Source: Alcanivoracaceae bacterium
GTDB lineage: Bacteria > Pseudomonadota > Gammaproteobacteria > Pseudomonadales > Alcanivoracaceae
Reading direction: 5' to 3'
Length of the DNA: 64,000 bases
NCBI GenBank assembly: GCA_023146255.1
Contig: JAGLCJ010000010.1
Coordinates: forward strand, 1 to 64,000
A model generated the notes under the pieces. The model did no database searches and had not been told where the DNA came from. It worked only from the letters and a program-made list of their open reading frames with translations. The translations under genes were made by a program, and so were the position numbers. This document shows, one piece after another, positions 60,916 to 64,000 of the stretch. The stretch's first letter is position 1, and each line of letters begins with the position of its first letter.

Positions 60916-60953
60916 ACGGATTTTGACGATTTACGGAAACGAGGAAATGTCCC

Positions 60954-62111
60954 ATGAGTAAACGCATGATCCTCATGCTGGTGGCCTGTGCTGTGGTGTT
61001 CGGTCTGGTGTTCGGACTGAAGGGCTTTCTGAACTTCGGCATGAACCAGTTCTTCGACAACATGCCGATGCCACCGGCCACCATCACCGCCACCGAAGCG
61101 AAATCGGATGAGTGGGTACTGGCGCTGGATGCGGTCGGCACGGTACGCGCGGTGAACGGCGTGGAAGTCACCACCCAGGTGGCCGGCGAAGTGGAAAAAA
61201 TCCATTTCAGCTCCGGTGACGACGTAAAAGAGGGCGCCGCACTGGTGTCGCTGGATGCGCGCACCGACAGCGCCCAGCTGAAAGCACTGGAAGCAGCGGC
61301 GCGGCTTGCCGAGCAGGAATACGAGCGATTCCAGACCCTGTTCAAGCAGGGTTCGATTTCCCGTTCGGAACTCGACCGCCGGCAAAGCGAACGCGATCAG
61401 GCTCTTGCCACCGCCAATGCGCAACGCGAGCGAGTCGCACAGAAAACCATTCGCGCGCCGTTCAGCGGCAAACTCGGCATTCGTCAGGTCGACCTCGGCC
61501 AGTATCTGAATCCGGGCAACGCCGTGGTTACGCTGCAACAGCTGAACCCGATTTACGTCAACTTCTCGTTGCCGGAACGTGATCAGTCCCTGCTGCAACC
61601 GGGGCTTGCCGTACGTGCCAGTCTGAGCGCCATGCCCGACGACGTGTTCACCGGCGAGATCTCTGCGATTGAACCGGGCGTCGATTCAGCCACCCGCAAC
61701 TTCAATGTTCAGGCCACCTTCCGTAACGATGAACAGAAGCTGCGCCCGGGCATGTTCGCCCGCATCAGCATCCGTCTGGCGGATTCCGAACAGGTGGTGG
61801 TGGTGCCGCGCACCGCGATTCAGTTCGCTCCCTATGGCAATTCGGTTTATGTGATTACCGAAAAGGAAGAAGAAACTGCAGAAGAAGGCGAGGGCGCCGA
61901 GGAAGAGAAGGAGCCGACCCTGATCGTCAAGCGTCGCTTCGTCAAGACCGGCAGCGAGCGCGGCGATCTGGTCGCCGTGATCGATGGCCTGAAGGCCGGC
62001 GAGCGCGTCGCCACCAGCGGCCTGCTGAAACTGCGCAACGACTCCACGGTAATCATCAACAACGAGATCGAGCCGTCTGCCGAAGCCGATCCACGTCCTG
62101 ACAACTCCTGA
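60954..62111 (+). CDS. RND efflux periplasmic adaptor (MFP)
   Basis: A 385-residue HlyD/MFP-family protein. An N-terminal membrane anchor (about 5-25) is followed by the lipoyl-like hairpin (AGEVEKIHFSSGDDVKEGAALVSLD), a coiled-coil hairpin (about 105-160), the second lipoyl half and beta-barrel domains. An acidic Glu-rich insertion lies near residue 305 (EKEEETAEEGEGAEEEKE). It bridges the inner-membrane pump and outer-membrane channel. The pump gene starts 8 bases later. No outer-membrane factor gene is in the window. Confidence 0.91.
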   Translation: MSKRMILMLVACAVVFGLVFGLKGFLNFGMNQFFDNMPMPPATITATEAKSDEWVLALDAVGTVRAVNGVEVTTQVAGEVEKIHFSSGDDVKEGAALVSLDARTDSAQLKALEAAARLAEQEYERFQTLFKQGSISRSELDRRQSERDQALATANAQRERVAQKTIRAPFSGKLGIRQVDLGQYLNPGNAVVTLQQLNPIYVNFSLPERDQSLLQPGLAVRASLSAMPDDVFTGEISAIEPGVDSATRNFNVQATFRNDEQKLRPGMFARISIRLADSEQVVVVPRTAIQFAPYGNSVYVITEKEEETAEEGEGAEEEKEPTLIVKRRFVKTGSERGDLVAVIDGLKAGERVATSGLLKLRNDSTVIINNEIEPSAEADPRPDNS

Positions 62112-62119
62112 GGTCGGGT

Positions 62120-64000
62120 ATGAACTTTACCGAGATATTTATTCGCAAACCGGTACTGGCCAGCGTGGTCAGTCTGGTGATCCTGTTGCTCGGCCTGCGC
62201 GCCGCGTTCGAGTTGAACGTGCGCCAGTACCCGCAGCTGCAGAATGCGGTGGTCACCGTGACCACCGTCTATGTTGGCGCCGACGCCAACCTGATTCAGG
62301 GCTTTATTACCACGCCACTGGAACAGGAAATCGCCAGTGCCGACGGCATTGATTACCTGACCTCCACTTCCGTGCAGGGCGCTTCGTCAATTCAGGCCTT
62401 TATCCGGCTGGATTACGATCCCAACGAAGCGCTGACGCAGATCGTCGCGAAAGTGAACAAGATGCGCAGCCAGCTGCCGCAGGAATCGGAATCGCCGACG
62501 GTGGAACTGGCGGTGGGTGACACCATTTCCGCCATGTATCTGTCGTTCTCGTCGGAGGTTTTGGATAACAACCAGATCACCGATTACATCGTTCGGGTCA
62601 TTCAGCCGAAGCTGACCACGGTGCCGGGCGTGCAGCGCGCGCAGATTCTTGGCGACCGTACCTTTGCCATGCGCATCTGGCTGCAACCGGACCGGATGGC
62701 CGCGCTGGGCATTACTCCCAGTGATGTCTACGGCGCGCTGCAGGCCAACAACGTGCTATCCGCAGTCGGTTCGACCAAGGGCACCATGATCGGTGTTGAC
62801 CTGACCGCCGCCACCGACCTGAACAGCGCCGAACAATTCCGCCAGCTGGTGGTACGCGCCAATGATGATGCCATTGTTCGCCTTGCCGATGTCGCCGAGA
62901 TTGAACTCGGTTCGGAATCCTACGCCACCTCGGTGTCGTTCAATGGCCGGCAGGCCACCTTTATGGGCATCAATGTCGCACCCGATGCCAACGCGCTGGA
63001 TGTGATCGGTGCGGTGCGGGTGGTACTGGAAAATGAAATCTTCCCGCAGCTGCCGGAAGGTCTGAGCGGCGATATTCCCTACGACAGCACCGGCTATATC
63101 GAGGACTCCATCGATGAGGTAATCAAGACCATCATCGAAGCGATCATCATCGTCATTATCGTGATCTACGGCTTCCTCGGTTCAGTGCGGTCAGTGCTGA
63201 TTCCGACCGTGGCAGTGCCGCTGTCGATGATCGGCGCATTGTTCCTGATGTTGTTGATGGGTTTCTCGATCAACCTGCTGACATTGCTGGCCATGGTGCT
63301 GGCGATCGGTATCGTCGTCGATGACGCCATTATCGTGCTGGAAAATATTCACCGGCATATCGAAGACGGCATGGAACCGATGGACGCGGCCATTCGCGGT
63401 GCCCGCGAGCTGGCCTGGCCGGTGGTGGCCATGACCACCACGCTGGTGGCGGTATATCTGCCAATCGGTTTCCTCGGCGGCCTGACCGGCACGCTGTTTG
63501 TCGAGTTCGCTTTCTCGCTCGCTGGCGCGGTGTTGCTGTCCGGCATTATCGCGTTGACGCTGTCGCCGATGATGTGCGCCAAGCTGCTCAAGGCGCACCC
63601 GCATGGCGAAGGCAAAACCGGCGTTGAAGCCTGGCTCGACAAGAAGTTCACCATTCTGCAGAACAGCTACCAGCGCAAACTGCACAGTGCACTGGACGAG
63701 AAGCAGGTGATTCTGGTGTTCGGCCTGATCGTACTGGTGAGCTGCTACTTCCTGTTTGTGTCGACACCGAACGAACTGGAACCGCAGGAAGACCAGGGCT
63801 TTGTGCTGGCGATTGCCCAGGGCGATCCGGGCATGACGCTGGATTATCTGGAAACCTACACCCGGCAGATGAACACCATTGCCGAAGAGTTGCCGGAAGT
63901 GGAGAACCTGTTCCTGCTGAACGGTATCGGCGGGGCAGGGGCGGCCACCAACAGCGCCTTCGCCGGCTTCGTGCTGAACTCGTGGAACGAGCGCGATCGC
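62120..64000 (+). CDS. RND efflux pump permease (3' part beyond window)
   Basis: The first 627 residues of a HAE1/AcrB-type proton-driven efflux pump. The first membrane segment is at about 10-30, a large porter domain follows, and Asp401/Asp402 in IVVDDAIIVLENI (AcrB Asp407/408 equivalents) are the proton relay pair. The second helical block and second periplasmic loop begin before the window ends, so about 400 residues are missing. It starts 8 bases after the MFP gene stop. The substrate range cannot be read; TetR-MFP-RND layout points to regulated export of toxic or amphiphilic compounds. Confidence 0.93.
   Translation, partial: MNFTEIFIRKPVLASVVSLVILLLGLRAAFELNVRQYPQLQNAVVTVTTVYVGADANLIQGFITTPLEQEIASADGIDYLTSTSVQGASSIQAFIRLDYDPNEALTQIVAKVNKMRSQLPQESESPTVELAVGDTISAMYLSFSSEVLDNNQITDYIVRVIQPKLTTVPGVQRAQILGDRTFAMRIWLQPDRMAALGITPSDVYGALQANNVLSAVGSTKGTMIGVDLTAATDLNSAEQFRQLVVRANDDAIVRLADVAEIELGSESYATSVSFNGRQATFMGINVAPDANALDVIGAVRVVLENEIFPQLPEGLSGDIPYDSTGYIEDSIDEVIKTIIEAIIIVIIVIYGFLGSVRSVLIPTVAVPLSMIGALFLMLLMGFSINLLTLLAMVLAIGIVVDDAIIVLENIHRHIEDGMEPMDAAIRGARELAWPVVAMTTTLVAVYLPIGFLGGLTGTLFVEFAFSLAGAVLLSGIIALTLSPMMCAKLLKAHPHGEGKTGVEAWLDKKFTILQNSYQRKLHSALDEKQVILVFGLIVLVSCYFLFVSTPNELEPQEDQGFVLAIAQGDPGMTLDYLETYTRQMNTIAEELPEVENLFLLNGIGGAGAATNSAFAGFVLNSWNERDR

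Noticed and set aside
60273..61598. Minus-strand frame of 441 residues over tetR and the MFP gene
   Set aside because: It spans two certain genes and a repeat; no homology-like pattern is seen.

Overview
This is a gene-dense chromosomal window from a GC-rich gammaproteobacterium. It carries no rRNA and no prophage. The conserved blocks pilU-pilT // yggS-proC-yggT-yggU-metX-metW-rdgB-hemW, glnK-amtB-ubiK-comM and rep-cytochrome c5 are typical of the Pseudomonadales/Oceanospirillales side of the class. The many acyl-CoA dehydrogenase, SDR, pirin and PF10118 'metal-dependent hydrolase' genes suggest a lipid- or hydrocarbon-using relative of Alcanivorax or Marinobacter. That placement is inference; there is no rRNA to confirm it.

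Layout. 1-2.9 kb: an AT-richer accessory edge with one gene that looks like an integron cassette (matching GTTATGC/GCATAAC boxes on both sides), a SpoU methyltransferase and small exported or unknown proteins. 3-8.8 kb: a LysR regulator divergent from an operon of acyl-CoA dehydrogenase, SDR, APH-fold kinase, histidine phosphatase and SDR, a split version of the ACAD10/11 4-hydroxyacyl-CoA pathway. 8.8-12.5 kb: small regulators, a START-domain protein, a PF10118 protein and an epoxide-hydrolase-like enzyme. 12.7-19.4 kb: a LysR/YcaC/pirin/FMN-reductase/Kef stress block, facing an H-NOX plus second pirin operon. 19.6-29.8 kb: amtB-glnK with a sigma-54-type promoter, then ubiK and comM, between which sit an exported ankyrin protein and a tightly overlapping four-gene operon: cupredoxin-like protein, degenerate GGDEF-EAL receptor, DUF3034-like outer-membrane protein and lipoprotein truncated haemoglobin.

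29.8-37.2 kb: a NarL-type two-component pair, a second PF10118 protein and a second ACAD10/11-like module (SDR, ACAD, APH-fold kinase, DUF6285-like protein). 37.3-43.4 kb: Rep helicase, cytochrome c5 and a CHASE2 histidine kinase with its OmpR-type regulator. 43.7-50.2 kb: tRNA-Arg(CCG), flavodoxin-fold reductase, metallo-beta-lactamase-fold hydrolase, methyltransferase, a FecR-domain protein with two similar C-terminal beta-rich repeats, and a TPR plus beta-barrel outer-membrane protein resembling Slam. 50.2-58.8 kb: the type IV pilus retraction and metX/metW/hemW housekeeping block. 58.9-64 kb: a secreted esterase and a TetR-MFP-RND efflux operon; the RND pump runs off the window end.

Two dispersed intergenic repeat families are visible: five copies of a 57-77 bp palindromic TGTAGGAGC...GCTCCTACA element, two of which supply the stop codon of the preceding gene, and two copies of a long stem-loop whose loops share motifs although the stems differ. 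The most interesting candidates for an under-described system are the cupredoxin/degenerate c-di-GMP receptor/haemoglobin operon (23.9-28.2 kb) and the CHASE2-FecR-barrel-Slam-like group (40.0-49.8 kb).
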